This document shows positions 27,901 to 39,712 of a DNA stretch of 64,000 nt, piece by piece. The notes beneath the pieces were generated by a model that searched no databases, was not told the DNA's origin, and saw only the letters and a program-made list of their open reading frames with translations. The position numbers and the translations under genes are program-made. Numbering within the stretch: position 1 is the first letter of the stretch; every line of letters starts with the position of its first letter. Source of the stretch: Branchiostoma floridae (taxonomy: Eukaryota > Chordata > Leptocardii > Amphioxiformes > Branchiostomatidae); the NCBI RefSeq assembly GCF_000003815.2, contig NC_049981.1:26653392-26717391 (forward strand), given 5' to 3'.

Positions 27901-28779
27901 AAACACTGTATGTACTGGGACAAACATGTCAAAAGGAAACTGTTCCGATAAACTATGAAACATTAAATATTTGAACTGAAATTGCATCTATCGTGCACAA
28001 AATGGTTGTTAACTTGAATCAGAAAGTATGTCATTGATTTTGATGGGAATTTGGCTTTAAAATCGCAATATCAACCTCTTACTGTCTTTTTTTACTTTTT
28101 ATATGTTCAAGGTATAGATTTCCCCTGAATCCGAATGTGAACGAAACCACTGTTAAGGTGCTCCATCCCGATTTCATCCGGTATGCGTTTTCCCACCACC
28201 TCAATTCGTCACGAGCGAATCGGCCAACCACAGGTTTCCTCACAGTTCTTCTTGCCCTGCAACTTTGCGACCATGTTAGTGTGTATGGCTTTGGATATGA
28301 CGCAAGGTGAGTCTATACGGCTACCTTTAACGTTAATCTACGGAGCTTTTTATTATATTTGAAATGAGTTATGGATTACATGTCATAGAAATCTTTCGAC
28401 TATCTAATTTGGCAAATCCGTCCTGTCTATCAAGGACCTGGTGTCTATTTTCTCAGATAGTTAGTTATCTCTTATATGAGTCTTCATATTAAGTTCAATG
28501 TGAATGTACTGAGAAACATGCGATGTGACTAAGCTGTGTCTGTTTGAAAACTAACTTAAGCCGAACCTTCGCTGATTGATGCAATATTATGATTTGTTTA
28601 TCCACGACAGGTTCCCACTCTACTACTACTACGACGCTCGACGTAGTTTTGATGAAATGAAGTCCTCCAATCATTACACTACGGATGAGCTGAACACGTG
28701 GAACACCTTACACGAGGAGGGAATCATATACTGGTACAACGGGCAGAATGAGACACTGGACACCTTCACCGGGCACTAG
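24945..28779 (+). CDS. Alpha-2,6-sialyltransferase, ST6GALNAC1/2-like (GT29)
   Basis: Eight coding exons in phase: 24945-25078, 25386-25575, 26125-26296, 27007-27172, 27278-27389, 27776-27891, 28118-28306, 28611-28779. They give 415 residues. The start is the first ATG in the frame (MWRALYQSS). A type II signal anchor follows at about residues 14-31 ([15 protein letters not shown]). Sialylmotif L is '[18 protein letters not shown]' then '[10 protein letters not shown]'. Sialylmotif S is '[20 protein letters not shown]' with 'YGFGYD'. Motif III is NHYTT and motif VS is HEEGI. The L and S cysteines of the conserved disulfide are present. Family knowledge makes it a Golgi enzyme moving sialic acid from CMP-sialic acid to GalNAc in O-glycans. 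The 'WFRGRF..LPFGY' stem-to-domain segment resembles ST6GALNAC1/2. The exact acceptor is not deducible. A CA repeat abuts the exon 2 acceptor. Confidence 0.93.
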
Positions 28780-28888
28780 TGACAGGGCGAGAAAGAAATA
28801 CGCACCCATCAGTAAAGCAATGCAGCTAATTTAGACTGTGGGTGCACCTAGCTGGATATATGTGAAGGGCTATCTACGGAAATTGTCT

Positions 28889-28894
28889 ATTAAA
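28889..28894 (+). terminator. Sialyltransferase polyadenylation signal (ATTAAA)
   Basis: ATTAAA lies 110 bases past the stop codon. It is the nearest hexamer variant and would put the 3' end before the fold-back element at 29105. Confidence 0.45.
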
Positions 28895-29104
28895 CACAAG
28901 CTAGTAGTACAACGAATTATTGATATTTAATTGTCAGAAAAATACCAAACCCCTTTGTTGTAAATCGTATTACTTGTTGTTAGTAATTTTACATATAGAA
29001 TTTCATATTCAAGATCTGAAAGGAGGCAGCCAGGTGTGGAATTTAGGAATTTTCTTATTTATTGGAAGATCACTGGAGGTGGGCACTACAAAAGCGCTGC
29101 TGGT

Positions 29105-29261
29105 AGTACAATGCTAAACTTTCTTCCAACACAAAGGTATACACGAATCAAATATCCACTATAGCCTTCTTCAGGATCAATACTGATGATAAAGCGACAG
29201 TGGTCGTTGAAAATTTAATCCGGGTATACCTTTGTGTTGGAAGAAAGTTTAGCATTGTACT
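29105..29261. mobile_element. Fold-back MITE with perfect 38-bp inverted repeats
   Basis: 29105-29142 (starting AGTACAATGCTAAACTTTCT) is the exact reverse complement of 29224-29261, 38 of 38 bases, with an 81-bp centre. No convincing target duplication is visible. Perfect arms point to a young insertion or to gene conversion between the arms. Because it lies about 330 bp past the sialyltransferase stop, read-through transcripts would form a long hairpin. Confidence 0.85.
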
Positions 29262-29391
29262 TTGATTACTACGAGGAGCTTCCATGATTAAAAGCGTTAG
29301 GCTTGGGTCACATTTCAACAAAGGGGCCCGGCCTTGATTTTTCGTTTCTTAAAACATCTCGACCGGGCTCCGGTTTGGAAATGTGACTTAA

Positions 29392-30368
29392 CATGCATTG
29401 GCATAATACCGGTCATAAGCCTTATACCGGTCGATTAAAAATAGTGGAACTTAAAGAGATCTGCACGTGCAACAATAGTTATTTCTGAGGTATGCACACT
29501 TCAGACATCTAGGTGTCCAATACATAATTTACAAAGCATCGATAACAATGCATTCGAAGACAACAAGGCCAAAAGTTTTCAGGTCATTTTCGGGGCAGGC
29601 GAGCTCGTCGTGGGACAAACACACTGTCACGTTCATCGCCAGATTTGTAGATAATAATCACATGTGCTCACGGCACAAGACGAGCATGATTCAACAGCAA
29701 TCTTGAATTTCTTTTGGTGACCTACAACTCGTGTAAAAGTGTGAGGAACCGTTGCATTATCGCCCGCATCTACGGCTGAATGGGTCAAATTGAACGTACG
29801 CCGCCATTTTCCCGCCATTTTTAATGCTACGGCCAGCAGTAAAGTTTTACGTCATAGCGGTTGTGACGGACCAAAATTAAAGGAAAATTCTTGTCAGTAT
29901 ACGCCCATTTTCTCATGAATTTTTGTATGCTCATGCAGTTTTACGTCATAGCGGTTGTGACGGACCAAAATTAAAGGAAAATTCTTGTCAGTATACGCCC
30001 ATTTTCTCATGAATTTTTGTATGCTCATGCAGATTTTTGTTTTGTGCAACTACTAACAGGAAAAAAAGGAACAACAGAGGATGTATAAAGGTACATAGCG
30101 GCAGTTAATTGTGCCGTGTTTCGTTCGACCGGTATAGTGCACCCCCTTCCAACCACGCGCCCGTTCTCCGTGCAGTTCCGCGGTGTGTTCCAATTACGAT
30201 ATTATGTTTTTAGCAGGACCAGAGAGACAAAATAATTTACACAGAAGAAGTGGCAAAGGTAAGCTGTAACAGCAACATGTAACTGGAGAAAATGATGCGT
30301 TGATCATTTGCCAAATTAGCATTGCTTGAGAAATTGCAGTAAACTGACCGGTATTATGCCAATGGATG
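29392..30368 (-). mobile_element. TTAA-type (piggyBac-like) non-autonomous element, intact copy
   Basis: The left end CATGCATTGGCATAATACCG and the right end (complement CATCCATTGGCATAATACCG) form inverted repeats that extend to about 22 bp with one mismatch. Both ends are flanked by TTAA (29388-29391 and 30369-30372), the piggyBac-type target duplication. A subterminal TTATACCGGTCG repeats the CCGG motif. Length is 977 bp including a 94-bp internal duplication. A 61-codon frame at 29633-29818 matches the one at 23933-24118 in the other copy. There is no transposase. Confidence 0.85.
29843..30032. repeat. Perfect 94-bp tandem duplication
   Basis: The block starting GTTTTACGTCATAGCGGTTG at 29844 is repeated without any difference from 29938. 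The second copy ends in TCATGCAG at 30032. The other copy of the transposon shows only one unit at the matching place. So this is a recent duplication, or an assembly artefact. Confidence 0.92.
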
Positions 30369-30372
30369 TTAA

Positions 30373-31957
30373 GCCTAACTGGTTCTTTTGTGAATGACTC
30401 GATGATGATGTTATTACACAGTTTTATGATGTACAATCAGCCGCGGCCCTGTGGGCTATGAAGTTTGTGTTATCTACCGTACATAGCCCTATCCGAACAA
30501 GAAATAAAAGCTCTGAGCTTCTGCTAATTTCTTTCTCTATTCATTATTGAAATTTGTCACTATTAAACGCTGTCCAAGTTGTTCTGTCAGCCTGTGGGGC
30601 CAACCTTCCAATCCTGCTAGTATCTGGTTACGCCTTCCGACTCTTATTCTGTCACTACAATACAGACACACACCAACACAAACAGACACACACAAAGAAA
30701 GACACACAGAAACCTAAAACAATACCTCCCTTTTCGCGGAGGTAGTACCCCCGCCGTCCGAGAGATTTCAACTGTATTGCTTTTCTTCTTTCAATCGGTA
30801 GAGGTCGCTGTAGAGTAAAGTAAGTAGATATTCCCATGATGGCAGAAAAATGGTGAAAAGGACATATAAGTTGAGAAGCAGCCCATCGATGCCAAATTCG
30901 TAACTTATATGGTCATATCATGATACCACATATTTATGACAATTTACGATGATAGTAGTTGATAAATCTGCAGAGAAAATAAATGTAAACGCCACTTCCA
31001 GCTTGTCGTTGCGTTTGTTTTAACCTTTGACCTCCAGACGGACAGAGGGATCGACAGAGCAGAGGAGACAGCTCAGGCCGGTTGTCGTGATTTTAATCCT
31101 TCCAAACACGGTAAGACTTTGGTTTTTATATAGCCTCGTGACAAATGTTATCGTGCCAAGGATTAGAAAAAATCTTCTGCAAGCATTTCATCTGGGGATG
31201 CATTATATTGTAGGTATTTGTGAAAAATTAACATGTGATCAATCATGGGGGGGGGGCTATTATGATCATTTGCACACGTGAAAAATTCGTTGGATTCGGA
31301 GGTACTGCTTTTCCTTGATTATCCAGAATTTGGAATATTCAGCAGCATGGAACCCACAAACTGTAAACGGCAAGATTATTGTCCTGACCTGATGAACTGG
31401 ATTCATTTTATACAAAGCAAAGGACATGACTTCGGTGTTCATACCAATTTAAGAATTGGTTTACACTGCTTGGAAATACAACACTGTAGAAAAAGGTCGG
31501 TATCGTAGTAACAAGTTACATGTATACCAGCCAACCAGAGACTATGTCCTGAATCATGCCAAGATGGCGTTGAAGACGCATATCATTTTCTAATGACCTG
31601 CCCTGCATATAACATAAGTTAATGAATATGATCACATTTAAATCTGGTACACCCTTGCCATAGACAAACACATGTACATGTATTTTAAATCTAATAATGA
31701 CATGTCAAAACTACATATCTATGTATACATATGCAATGCACTAAAAAATAGAGAATGTATTGTACAATAACAGACCTATTAAATCGGAAGTCGAACTAAA
31801 TGAAGTTTGTGTACGTGTGATGAGGAATTCAATGTAGCCGTGATCAAGTGTAGCTAGTCATACTATAACTTGTGTTTATGATGGTGTGCAGTGTAAATAA
31901 CACTGATGAACTGTGATGCTTTCATAGATTGTAAGCATTTCACTCTTTCCCCTTCAG
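30373..31957. other. Intergenic stretch and putative zinc-finger gene 5' UTR exon
   Basis: A possible noncoding exon lies at about 31041-31110 (acceptor TTTGACCTCCAG, donor AAACACG|GTAAGAC) and could be 5' UTR of the zinc-finger gene. A CA-rich run is at 30660-30710. At about 31510-31620 the plus strand reads, with frame breaks, a 'LCPESCQDGVEDAYHFLMTC' segment. This resembles the Cys-rich C-terminal end of a LINE polyprotein, so a decayed LINE fragment is likely at 31300-31660. Confidence 0.4.
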
Positions 31958-31967
31958 GATTTTCCCA

Positions 31968-34868
31968 ATGAACATGGAAGGTAAGAAAGAAGAACTGGCT
32001 ACTCAGGAGGTCTCCTTGGAGTCTGAAGGTGTTGAGAGAGAGACACGCCCGGTGACACACCAGGAGACACACCCGGAGACAGAGGAAACTGACATGTACC
32101 TGTACACAGTCATTCACTTTCAAGAGGATGCAGGTATGTGCTCTTCACCTTGAAAAAGCTTGATCAACTACAGGAGAGTTATGTCGAGAGAGGGTTCTTG
32201 AAGATATCCAAAAAAATTTTGACTTCTTAACACTCTGAAATGCTGTTTTCCACATTTTAAGGTACAAATTTCACATCAGGGCTCGAAATACCACATGCAT
32301 ATGCAAGTTTGTGCAGGTAAAATTGGTGTGGTGCAAGTAAGTTTAGACCAAACTTGCACCAGTGCAAGTTACTTTTGTCCTCTAATACCTGACATTAGAA
32401 AAAGCTTACACACACCGAGAATATTGTCTGTCATTGTATTGAGTTGTTCTACCACTTCATTCTGGAGATGATTAAGACTAGTTACTGTGATGGATGTCAC
32501 TGGATGAGTCCAGAAGAAATCTATGGATCTTATCGAGTTGTAGACATTGAATTGTCTAAATTGCCTAAATTCTCAGTTTTTATGAAACAGTTTGTACAAT
32601 TTCAAACCAAAAATAAAATACGTTACGGAAAAACAAATATCCAAACATGTGGTCTTTACCGGTATGTATCCCCATTTACTCACGTACATTTGCAAATTTT
32701 CAGAAGAGGAGATAAGGGGTTAACAGTTCACTATTTTGGGTTGTGCAAGTAAGTTTCCTTTGGTGCAAGTTACCTTTGGCTTAACTTGCACAGGTGCAAG
32801 TTGACTGAAAAGTGTATTTCGAGCCCTGCACATGGTTTTACTTTTAAAGTGCAGGTTCAATGTTGTTCATCATAAAAACAAGTTGGAACAACAACTGTCA
32901 GTAGACCTAAGTGTCATGTTGAGTAGTGAACTTGACACTCTGAAATCTATTTTTGACATATTTGTGGCAGCAAAATTTACACAGCTTTAGAGTGCATTTC
33001 CAATTTATGTGTTTTCTATAGATGGTGAAGAAATGGATACCACAGAAGAGCCGGAATCTGTGGATGATGCTGAATGTGGAACTACTGATCTCCAGAGTGA
33101 GCCTGTGTCCCAGAGTGAGGCTGAGGTGACCCCCGACCCAGACACGCCCACAGATGTGGAGGTCCCCCCACCAGTCCAGTTTCACTGTGCAGACTGTGAT
33201 TTCAAGTATGTCCCATATTTCTACCTTTCCATATTACCTCTGTGGTGAAGTGTTCTTTTGACACATAATTGTTTTGGTGACAAGTTTAGGCAGAAGGAGA
33301 ATGTTAGCTACACACTGAAAAGTTTTTTCACTCCATTTAACAAGCAAAAAATGAACCATCAAATTTTTGCAACTGTAACCTTGCAACTGGCAGCACAGCA
33401 AGTCTAATTCCAAGAACCAAAAGATTAGACTCTACTTTGCTATCTTGTCAATTATTAAAGTGACAACACTAATATGTGTATATTGTCCTTGATTCTTTCT
33501 TACAGAACTACTATTCGATCCAAAATGGAATGTCATATCAAAGATCAAGACCACAGCTACGGGTGCGGTGGATGCGCCTTCAAGTCCAAGTGGAATCGCA
33601 GCTGGCGCAAGCACATGCAGCGCAAACACGGGATGGTCAAGCGGAGCGTCTACCACCAGCTGATGTACCAGTGTGGGGAATGCGGGTACACCACCAAGGC
33701 CCGCAAGGCCATCAACATGCACATTCGCAAGCATTCCGGTGAACGGCCGTACAAATGTACCTATTGTAACTATGCGGCAAAAGACAAGAGCACGCTTCGG
33801 AGGCACAGCAAGTGTCACAATGGCAGCGGGCAGTTCACGTGTGAGATCTGTAACTTTTCTACCTCTCAGAAGACGACACTAGGAAAACACATGAAAAGCC
33901 ACAATGTGGGAGACAGATACCCGTGTATGTTCTGTCACTATGTGGCACGGGTAGAGAGTGACCTTGCCATCCATATAAGGGAAAGCCATCCGCCGAGTAT
34001 CTATCAGTGCCCGCATTGTGCGTACTCCACAGCTCTCCTTGCCAACTTCAGCAGGCACATGAGAAAGCACACGGGGGTCAAACCCTTCAAATGTGACATC
34101 TGCAACTATGCCACAGCCGTCCAGAGCAATCTGGTCAGGCACAAGCGGACTCACACCAACGAGAAGCCGTTCATGTGCAAAGAGTGCAGCTACGCGACTT
34201 CTGTGCAGAGCAACCTGGTTCGGCACGTGAATACTCAGCACATGGACGTCATGCTGTACCACTGTAACCACTGTGGGTACTCCTCCAACTTCAGGGGCAA
34301 CATGATCCGACACCTGTCGGCACAGCATTCCAAGAAAGTGTGTAAAGAGGCCGACTCTAGCACAGAAACTGTCTCCTCTAGTGTGGATGGTGGCAGCACA
34401 ACAGAGCAGGCGACGGGACCCAGCACCAGTGAACAGCAGTACACCTACATTCAGGTGGAAGCTTCGGGTACCGTTGGTCACCATGGCAACAGCACGGCCA
34501 CGTCACGTTTCATGGGAGAGGAGGAGGGGGAACGAGTTCACGTGGTTCATCTTCAAGACGGACAAGACACGGGTCATATCGAAAGTGTGGAGACAGAGAC
34601 CTCAGATCCCGGTGCAGAGGAGTCACAGGGCGACTTACAGGTCATCCAAACCGAAGATGGGCACCTCCTGGCAGTGGACCCATCCTTCATGCGGAATATC
34701 ACAGAGGGGAAACAGGTTCACATCCTGATGAGCAGCCATGCATCCCACAATGACGAGGGCTTGGAACAGGAAGTGGAAGATACCATTTCTAGAGATGATG
34801 GAAAGACTAACACACTGCCAGACCCTCTTAATTCAGAAGCAGATGTCACACAAGAAAATAAAGATTAA
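31968..34868 (+). CDS. C2H2 zinc-finger protein with ten fingers
   Basis: Three coding exons in phase (31968-32133, 33022-33205, 33506-34868) give about 570 residues. The N-terminal 108 residues are acidic and Ser/Thr/Glu-rich. Ten C2H2 fingers lie at about 109-391. Finger 1 (FHCADCDFK | TTIRS..) is split by intron 2; the rest are in one exon. Most have the Cys-x2-Cys-x-Tyr/Phe-x-Thr/Ser spacing (CGYTT, CNYAA, CAYST, CNYAT, CSYAT). Fingers 8 and 9 share the helix 'QSNLVRH', hinting at internal duplication. TGEKP-type linkers join only some (SGERPYKC, TGVKPFKC, TNEKPFMC). The tail (392-570) is acidic and Gln/Ser/Thr-rich, like an activation region. It is probably a nuclear DNA-binding regulator. 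Finger style recalls the REST/ZFP64 group, but I do not assign an ortholog. A hAT-type element sits in intron 1. Confidence 0.9.
32277..32828. mobile_element. hAT-like non-autonomous element, 552 bp
   Basis: Perfect 15-bp terminal inverted repeats CAGGGCTCGAAATAC, with a 5-bp duplication CACAT on both sides (32272-32276 and 32829-32833). Subterminal regions repeat TGCAAGT/ACTTGCA motifs several times in both orientations. A 102-codon frame at 32444-32752 inside it has no recognisable domain. It lies in intron 1 of the zinc-finger gene and shares ends with the element at 16614. Confidence 0.85.
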
Positions 34869-36138
34869 GCTGAAGGGAACACTCAAGTATGGATGTTCTG
34901 GCAATGTATGTGCTGATAAATCATGGAAAAACATTTGTCTGTGATATGACAGAAATGTAAATTTACCATATTTTAACAATTACATGATGGTACATGTAAG
35001 CAGAAGACAAGCTCACTCACTGTAGTCTTGTGGGTCAGTGTACAAATCTCTGAAATTGTTGACAAATGACTTATTCGCTATGAATCATTCCAGAGTACAC
35101 ATGACAAATACAAGCTGCCGATCGATGGGTAACAATAAGGAAGTTCTTACTTATGTTGTTAGGAAGAACTGTCTTGATTTTCTTGTTGTTCTAATGAAAA
35201 ACTGTGTAATGTGAGATTGTTTGCACTCGTAGATTATGAACAAATTTTGGCCAGTGTAATGTATTAGAAGATTTTGCAATATATAAAAACATGAAATGAA
35301 CAATGTGGACATTTTTGTGGTCTTGTCTTTCATACATCATACAACTACTAGTATGTCTTTTGATACAATATTTATTCGTTTTTGTCGTTTCAGTGGAATG
35401 TTGAATTTTACATATTAAGGAATGAAACTGAATGAAACAATTACTGGGTGATAACTTTTCACTTTTGGTACTTGGAAGAAGTAGAGTTTTCTTGCAAGAA
35501 AATTATGGGGATTTCAGCAAATGTCACAAAATTCTGCAAACATCCTCTAATAACTTCATAATTAATCAGCAAAACATGATTAATAGTATTTTCCCTATAA
35601 ACAGTTGTCCGTGCTTGCACGATTGTGTTTTATTTGACTGCAATAAAGCCATTCGAAAGCGGATGCGTATGTTTGTGACCTGCCTTTTGTCAATTGGCCG
35701 CTAGGTGACGCTATGAGACTGCGTTGCTAGCCTAGACTTGCACGTCTGTCGACTGACATCGGTATGGGGTGCAAGCGCGTAGAATGATATGACAGTCCTT
35801 TACACATGGACCATCGTAGTCACTATGGCAAGCTTCTGAACCGTTATTGTAAACAAATGGTACCCCACCACGGATAAGCGACGCAGTGCCAAGAACTAGT
35901 CTTTGTTTTCAATACGCCATGTATTTTCCTCATCGAATGACTTTTTCACCTTATTCAGTGGTCCATTCACTGTATAGCTAACTAACTGATTTCGAATGGA
36001 CTATTTATGTGATAAGCTTTTACGAAATAATACGTATTTTGCGATTGTTAAATATTTGTGAACGAAATCTCATATAGTTTGCGCCGCCGCGTGCCTTGTC
36101 ATAATTAATCCTTGGAGAATTAACGACTTGCGTGCGAT
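34869..36138. other. Zinc-finger gene 3' UTR and intergenic stretch
   Basis: AT-rich sequence without coding exons. AATAAA at 35642-35647 could end a 3' UTR of about 0.8 kb. From 35.7 kb the sequence becomes more CpG-containing and may be the promoter flank of the candidate exon at 36139. Confidence 0.45.
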
Positions 36139-36375
36139 ATGCCAGTGAGAATGACATTCGATGAAACTACGACACGACAAGATGTCACCCTAGACGGCTT
36201 AATGACGACACCTGACCCAGGGTTGGCAGGGGGTACAGCTGCGGGAAGTAGGGCGGCGATACTGTCACGTTTTCCCGCCTGGCCTATCCCAACAGACAGC
36301 GCCGGTCATAGCGCGCAGTATTTGGTTGCCAAGATTCTTTCAAGAGTTGATCAGCTTGTTTCAGTCGTCGGATCT
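36139..36375 (+). CDS. Putative first coding exon of an unknown gene
   Basis: An open frame of 79 codons begins with ATG (MPVRMTFDETTTRQD) and ends at a good donor, GGATCT|GTAAGC, in phase 0. The residues look protein-like (SRFPAWPIPTDSAGHSAQYL, then VAKILSRVDQLVSVVGS, a possible amphipathic helix), with CpG-containing sequence upstream. I do not recognise the family. Possible phase-0 continuations are 39140-39166 and 39362-39523 (acceptor TTTTTCTAATGCAG, ending in a stop), which would make about 141 residues, or 40701-40789. None is proven, and this may be a lineage-specific or noncoding transcript. Confidence 0.35.
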
Positions 36376-38045
36376 GTAAGCTAATTTCCCCATGAGTCCA
36401 GCACTGTTGGTTACAACACAATTAAGTTAACGTACAAACTGCGAAAACATAATTTACTCATTCTGCCAACTCTGTACTCTACTTCATGTCATTATGCAAC
36501 TCTGACCTTTACTCTTCGCTTTCTGTCATTCTCGTGAGATGCACCTAGCATATGGAAAACAGACAAACACTGAAGACACTACCGGTACTTACGTTCATGC
36601 AGGTGACAAATTTAGCGCAAAATGTTACAGGTGGTTCCTGACAACATGACGTACAGACAAAACAACTAACGTTATATTCAGTCTGATCTGTAGAATCCCC
36701 GCTTGTTCGTGTGAAATGTGGTTATGGACGTCCTGTTAGATGGGACGTAACGTCAGAGTTTGCTAGAGTTTAGTTTTTTTGTGAAGTCACACGATGGACA
36801 CCCTAGGACTTATTTGATAAGGGAAGGACTAGCAGCCCTCTGGGTATGCCTCCAAAATCTTACTACAAAAACATCAGGGATAATTTACAGTCCTACATGT
36901 ACCACTAGGCAAGAACAACAACGCGGACCCAATCATATTGTACACGTTGTAGTACCTTGTTTATTACGACCTCACGTGGATAACTAACGTACTGCACCGT
37001 GAAACAGGTATGCCAACCAGTCCGTGGTGCCACCAAACGTGTATGATTCCCCATGATTCCCGAGGTAGAGAGCGGAATACTATACACTTCTTGAAGCCTA
37101 GTGTCTTCCCACCGATACTCACTGGTTTCTGAAAACCTATATTTTCATATGATAACTGGAGGAAAGAAAATGTTATAATACCTCCATAACCGCGCAAGCT
37201 CATTGGGTAAATATCATTCTGTACATATCCGTTATTGTGCAGTGCCTCTTGACACCATTTTGAGTCAATCATTACGTATCTACATGTAACAAAAGATACG
37301 TTTAAAGACACAAGAAAACTTGCATGGAAACATTCCCGAACATTTATGAACATGTTTCCAGAGGCCATCCTACCAGTGTTGCTTCAGTAGATTTTGCTTG
37401 TGTGTTTGTTTGTCTGTTTGCTTGTTGTTGTTTTGTTGCATAAACGCGTGTCGGTGCATTTGTTGCAACTTGCGGTGCTTGAGTTTTACCATTGCTGCGC
37501 AGCGGTTGATTCACACACACACACACGCACACACACGCACGGTTCAACCATTGTGGCCGTGAGGGGTTCTGCAAACCTGACCAGTCGGACATTGACCCCG
37601 GTACAGTGAACAGTTCCATCTCCGAGTCTTCAGACACGGCATCTTGACTCTCTCCATGCTTTACGGTAATTTCTACCTTTGCTATCACTACTTTGTGTCT
37701 TGACTATTGTTTTGTTCGGTGTGCTTTGCTGGCATATGTCGTGATGACTTGCGACTTGCGTCAGACATATCTATACATGACGCTGGACGGCCGTGCCGTG
37801 CTCTTGATTGTAGTTGAATCTGACCATAATAGTCCCATTTTCTTTACAGTGAAACCTGTACTAGTGCCCGCCAATGAATTAGTTTAATAAACAACCTGGC
37901 CATCGAAAACACGTTTGCAGTTTCCTTTGGTTATTTCTCCCACTCACATGAATTAGCAGCTAAAAATCATCGGCTTACAGTGGTCATCTATCTATTCTGA
38001 CCATATTTCTCAATTCATTCTTGTAGTACAGTCACCATAGACAGG
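36376..38045. other. Noncoding stretch downstream of candidate exon
   Basis: No further supported exon. An ACAC/GCAC microsatellite lies at about 37512-37541. A minus-strand frame of 114 codons covering it is mostly repeat-derived and lacks splice support. Confidence 0.4.
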
Positions 38046-38282
38046 TTTGGTTGCTCTTAGTTGAGTTGAAACTCTCGTGTGGTCAGTATGTTCAGTGGCT
38101 GTCCTCGCTTCTAGACCAGGGAGTCACAAGTTTGGATCTCAGGGCCCGGGCTGTTACTAGCCTACTCGACTTGCATGCTACTCGCCAGGGCTGCAGTTCT
38201 GCAGACTGGGCGTCAAGCCACGGCCCGCTGTTCACTCATTTGTTGTGACCAAAAGAGCGATAAAATGCCCCCAGTTTACCTA
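38046..38282 (+). mobile_element. Probable tRNA-related SINE
   Basis: GTTTGGTTGCTCTTAGTTGA (possible A-box region) is followed by CCAGGGAGTCACAAGTTTGG ATCTC, which resembles a degraded B box (GGTTCGANTCC). A GC-rich body and then a short AT-rich tail (CTGAACTGTAATG..CTGAACTGAATTG) follow. Layout and length suit a SINE. No second copy is in the window. Confidence 0.45.
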
Positions 38283-38604
38283 AGTGCGCACAGAATTGTC
38301 CTTCGTCTTACGAACAACGTAAAAACTGAACTGTAATGTAGTAAACTGAACTGAATTGAAACACAGTTGGTGCCAAGTTCAATCAGAGAGATGTAATTTT
38401 CATATCACTTGAAGCTTATTCAATATCATACTACTACGTCATGGCACCTTCTTTGCGTTCATGAACAGTTTGCATTAGGAATAAAACTCCTTCGGCACGT
38501 TATGAACCCAGTTAACTAGTTAACTATATAATATATCTCTATCTTTATCATCATTGTAGGAAAGGTGATTCTTGTATGAGCTAGGAATGTAAGTAAAAAC
38601 CACT

Positions 38605-38673
38605 CTGTGTGTGTGTGTGTGTGTCTGTGTCTGTGTGTCTGTGTCTTTGTGTCTGTGTCTGTGTGCGCGCGCA
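38605..38673. repeat. (GT)n/(GTCT)n microsatellite
   Basis: TGTG runs interspersed with CTGTGT and ending in GCGCGCGC. The Thr/His-rich frames on the minus strand are artefacts. Confidence 0.9.
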
Positions 38674-39529
38674 CGAGCTTTCCAATAGAGAAAAGTAGAC
38701 TGTTGTCCACTTCGGCAGTACATAATCTAATTTACATAGAGACAATACCGCAGCGGAAATGGGTATGATAGTATTTTATGCCATAACATTTCTTACCCAA
38801 TACCGGTGTCGCACATTTTGTTGTTGGTCTTCGAATTTCTACTTGCAGATGGTCCTTAACTTTTATTTTCAGAGTCATCTTGCCACAATTGCAGACACAT
38901 CCCAATAACGTCACATAACTTAAAATGCATCGCCTGAAACACTCCTCTCCAGGTATGTGGTAGATGAGCATGATATGTATCGCTTGAGAACGACTCCGCT
39001 TGCTCATTTTTTGGTGTTTGATGATCTTTATCTTATCATTAGACCTATCATAAACCCAATCAACGTCAAATGTAACGGAACTGTAATGATTATGACGGGT
39101 ATTTTGGTACTAAACGGGCGAGCAAACTCAACATTCCAGTCTTCTCCTTCTCCGAGTCAGACGCAGGTCAGTGCCGCACCGCAGGCATGGGCGGGTGGAT
39201 GTCGGCCACACCGCGCCGGTTTTACAAACTTGCTTCCCTGTATTTCCCAATCAGCTATTTATCTGCTTCTCTGTAACAGTCTGTAGGTCTAGAACCGTAC
39301 AAACAGGCTCTGATTTACCGGTTAGTGCAGTTCTTGAAAGGATACACTTTTTCTAATGCAGTTTCCACCAGGAATCTTCTCCCCGCCGTTTGGATGGCGC
39401 GCTGCACTTACCCCTGGTTCAGCACCAAGGACGGGGCATGCCGTGTGTTCCCTCCACTTCTGCCGTGTAGCCCCTTTGATAGAAAAATACGTAAAACACA
39501 CTAGAACGGACTACGTTTTCTAACGGGTT

Positions 39530-39712
39530 ACACACAAACACACACTCACACACACACACATATATATACGCACACGCATATGCACACACACACACACACA
39601 CACATACATATACATACATACATACACATAGATACACTCATAAACACGCGCACACACACATACACACACACATACATACATACAAACGTACATACACACG
39701 CGCACACCGCGC
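39530..39712. repeat. (CA)n/(CATA)n microsatellite
   Basis: About 180 bp of CA, TA and CATA units with short interruptions. Several apparent Cys/Val/Tyr-rich minus-strand frames come from this repeat alone. Confidence 0.92.

Noticed and set aside
27892-28117. Alternative exon 6 to 7 junction of the sialyltransferase at GAATGTG|GTGAG and TTCAAG|GTATAG
   Set aside because: That pairing introduces an immediate stop; using TGCAA|GTGAGC with GGTATAG|ATTTCC keeps the frame and the conserved sequence.
33879-34484. 201-codon minus-strand frame opposite the zinc-finger exon
   Set aside because: It is an antisense shadow of the long zinc-finger exon, whose plus frame has clear C2H2 motifs.
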